Part shown: piece after piece, positions 62,722 through 64,000 of the stretch
Numbering within the stretch: the stretch's first letter is position 1
Layout: the number at the start of each line of letters is the position of its first letter
Source: Mycolicibacterium lutetiense
GTDB lineage: Bacteria > Actinomycetota > Actinomycetes > Mycobacteriales > Mycobacteriaceae
DNA length: 64,000 nt
Assembly: GCF_017876775.1 (NCBI RefSeq)
Contig: NZ_JAGIOP010000001.1
Coordinates: 496,001 to 560,000 of the forward strand
Reading direction: 5' to 3'
Notes under the pieces: generated by a model
What the model was told of the DNA's origin: nothing
What the model saw: the letters and a program-made list of their open reading frames with translations, nothing else
Databases searched by the model: none
Position numbers and translations under genes: made by a program

Positions 62722-63062
62722 CAGGGGCCCTCCAGCTCTTCGCGGATGGCGGTAGCTCGCGGGTCGAGCTCTCTGTTGGCGAAGCGCACGTACAGGCCGG
62801 TGATGAGGAACGTGGTGAGGAACTGGCCCAGCCCGATCAACAGGCCGACATTGATGTTGCCGAACACCCGGATGGCCATGAAGTCGTGGGCGAACGCGCC
62901 GAGGGCGACGTAGAGGGCATACCAGGCCAGGAAGAATGCGGTCATCGGAAAGACGAAGCGGCGCAGGCGGGTACGCAACTCCTGGAACTCGGGGCTGGCC
63001 TGCATGGCGAGGAACTGCTCCCCGGTGGGGGCGACCCTCTCGGGAAGATCGGTTTCGGACAC
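62721..63062 (-). CDS. DUF485 membrane protein (YjcH-like), partner of ActP
   Basis: The 113-aa protein has a soluble N-terminus (FQELRTRLRRFVFPM) and two membrane helices (AFFLAWYALYVALGAFAHDFM and GLLIGLGQFLTTFLITGLYVRFAN), the DUF485 arrangement. The start GTG at 63062 has GGAG upstream. It is translationally coupled to actP and is probably an accessory subunit of the symporter. Confidence 0.9.
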   Translation of the reverse strand: MSETDLPERVAPTGEQFLAMQASPEFQELRTRLRRFVFPMTAFFLAWYALYVALGAFAHDFMAIRVFGNINVGLLIGLGQFLTTFLITGLYVRFANRELDPRATAIREELEGP

Positions 63063-63209
63063 CCGAGGACTCCTGACAGTTGACTGTGCGATAGCGGAGA
63101 ACCTAATTGAGCGCCGGGTCACATGCGACGGGTATCGCGACTGCAACCTCGCCGGACATCGTGCGGCCTACCGTAGATGGCGGTGCGGCGAAACCGCAGC
63201 CAGCTCAAC

Positions 63210-63506
63210 CTATTGAACCGGGCAGGCGTACTTTCTGGCCACGTCGTACACCCGCTGCTCGGAGCCGGGTCCGAAAACGCCTTGTGCAGCCAGTTCCAAT
63301 CCGATGTAGCCCGGGACGCCGCCCATACACGCCTGATGAGCGACGCGCCACGCGGTGTCGGGATTCAAGTGGAATCCGTTGCGCTCCAGGCCCTGCATGT
63401 ATTCGTCGAACGCCGGCGTGCCCTGGTCGGGGATGGCGTTGGCCGTGGCGGCCAAGGCGAGTGCGGTAACCACCGCTACAAAAAGAGGCGCAATCACACG
63501 TCTCAT
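63210..63506 (-). CDS. Secreted DUF732 protein
   Basis: The 98-aa protein has a signal peptide (MRRVIAPLFVAVVTALALAATANA) and a small helical DUF732 domain, FDEYMQGLERNGFH to YDVARKYACPVQ, with two cysteines (QACMGG and ACP) likely disulfide-bonded. The start ATG at 63506 has AGGAG 6 bp upstream. It is a mycobacterial secreted family of unknown function. Confidence 0.88.
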   Translation of the reverse strand: MRRVIAPLFVAVVTALALAATANAIPDQGTPAFDEYMQGLERNGFHLNPDTAWRVAHQACMGGVPGYIGLELAAQGVFGPGSEQRVYDVARKYACPVQ

Positions 63507-63604
63507 GTCCAACTCCTATGGGCATATTCACCGGTTAACGCGTATACATTCGCACACTCCACCGACACCGGCGTCAAAAACGTGTCTGGTCCTAGACTGG
63601 CGAC

Positions 63605-64000
63605 GTGGGAAAACTGCAGCTAGTCCAAGATCCGGAGGCCGACGCCCTACTGGAGTCCAACCCGTTCGCGCTCTTGGTCGGGATGCTGTTGGATCAGCAG
63701 ATTCCGATGGAGGTCGCCTTCGGCGGGCCCAAGAAGATCGCCGAGCGTCTCGGTGCCGTCGACGCCCACCAGATCGCCGACTACAACCCGGACGAATTCA
63801 TCGCCCTGGTGTCGCAACCCCCTGCGATCCACCGCTTTCCGGGGTCGATGGGCAAGCGGGTACAGGATCTGGCGCGGGTCATCGTCGACGAGTACGACGG
63901 CGACGTGACGGCCCTGTGGACCGGTGGCGACCCCGACGGCAAAGAGGTGTTGCGCCGGCTCAAGCGACTGCCCGGGTTCGGTGACCAGAAGGCCCGGATC
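63605..64000 (+). CDS. HhH-GPD-type base-excision repair protein (partial, 3' end outside window)
   Basis: The first 132 codons of an open gene run off the right edge: VGKLQLVQDPEADALLESNP, LLVGMLLDQQIPMEVAF, GSMGKRVQDLARVIVDEY, and RRLKRLPGFGDQKARI. The last part is the start of the helix-hairpin-helix (LPGFGDQKA) of DNA glycosylases related to EndoIII/AlkA. The catalytic Asp/Lys lie beyond the window. The start is GTG 63605. Confidence 0.87.
   Translation, partial: MGKLQLVQDPEADALLESNPFALLVGMLLDQQIPMEVAFGGPKKIAERLGAVDAHQIADYNPDEFIALVSQPPAIHRFPGSMGKRVQDLARVIVDEYDGDVTALWTGGDPDGKEVLRRLKRLPGFGDQKARI

Overview
The window is about 64 kb of very GC-rich, densely coding actinobacterial chromosome. 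It is best read as a fast-growing mycobacterium (Mycolicibacterium type). The evidence is the family content: MmpL, Mce-associated proteins, a KstR-type steroid regulon, F420-binding PPOX protein, DUF732, DUF5302, DUF1876 and an Arr rifamycin ADP-ribosyltransferase. Genes start often on GTG and overlap by GTGA/ATGA. From memory, the gene order follows the M. tuberculosis Rv1101c to Rv1155A segment in blocks, with lineage-specific insertions. The blocks are Rv1101c (1-684), Rv1106c-Rv1112 (10.9-17.6 kb), Rv1123c-Rv1125 (22-27.3 kb), Rv1141c/1142c-Rv1147 and Rv1151c (39-48.4 kb), and Rv1155/Rv1155A (58.9-59.6 kb). No tRNA, rRNA, CRISPR array or classical IS/transposase was recognised.

Layout. 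0.7-3.4 kb: three overlapping SDR-superfamily genes behind a perfect KstR-type box. 3.8-6.0 kb: a small unknown gene, then CYP144-like P450 divergent from a TetR regulator. 6.0-9.4 kb: a sulfatase, HAD hydrolase and formylglycine-generating enzyme cluster. 9.6-10.9 kb: a TDT-family transporter and a DUF1876 protein. 10.9-17.6 kb: steroid 3beta-HSD (KstR box), xseB, xseA, a lipid-droplet-type protein, ispH, a DUF6542-like membrane protein and ychF. 17.6-21.8 kb: small stand-alone enzymes including OsmC, VOC protein, Arr and a methyltransferase. 21.8-27.3 kb: a 56-aa membrane protein, a BpoB-like hydrolase, TetR, two Mce-associated proteins, EphC and a degenerate WS/DGAT-like protein. 27.3-31 kb: TetR/SDR divergent pair, DoxX and a KstR-boxed multi-pass membrane protein. 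31-35.2 kb: GntR regulator divergent from a thiolase, crotonase and acyl-CoA dehydrogenase operon. 35.2-36.2 kb: an AbiEi/DUF559-like gene bracketed by two identical 54-bp near-perfect palindromes. 36.2-43 kb: fasciclin protein, gamma-carbonic anhydrase-like protein, MFS, crotonase, then mcr, SDR and nitronate monooxygenase. 43-48.8 kb: DoxX, intact MmpL13, TetR, methyltransferase, sirtuin and GntR. 48.8-58.9 kb: an accessory block with PucR regulator, Baeyer-Villiger monooxygenase, a CYP102 (P450 BM3-like) self-sufficient P450, two LCM-family methyltransferases, Hyi, DUF1697 and a lipoprotein esterase. 58.9-64 kb: F420 protein, DUF5302, acyltransferase, ActP symporter plus DUF485, DUF732, and the start of an HhH-GPD repair protein.

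Themes. Lipid and sterol metabolism dominates: 3beta-HSD, Mcr, thiolase, crotonases, acyl-CoA dehydrogenase, P450s, BVMO and many SDRs. Three sequences match TNNAACNNGTTNNA exactly, each just upstream of a start codon, which ties three separate transcription units to the cholesterol repressor KstR. Several other palindromes sit where operators should be. Two of them, at the CYP144/TetR promoter and in front of the CYP102 gene 46 kb away, share 14 of 16 bases. The most unusual structure is the DUF559-like gene flanked by duplicated palindromes.
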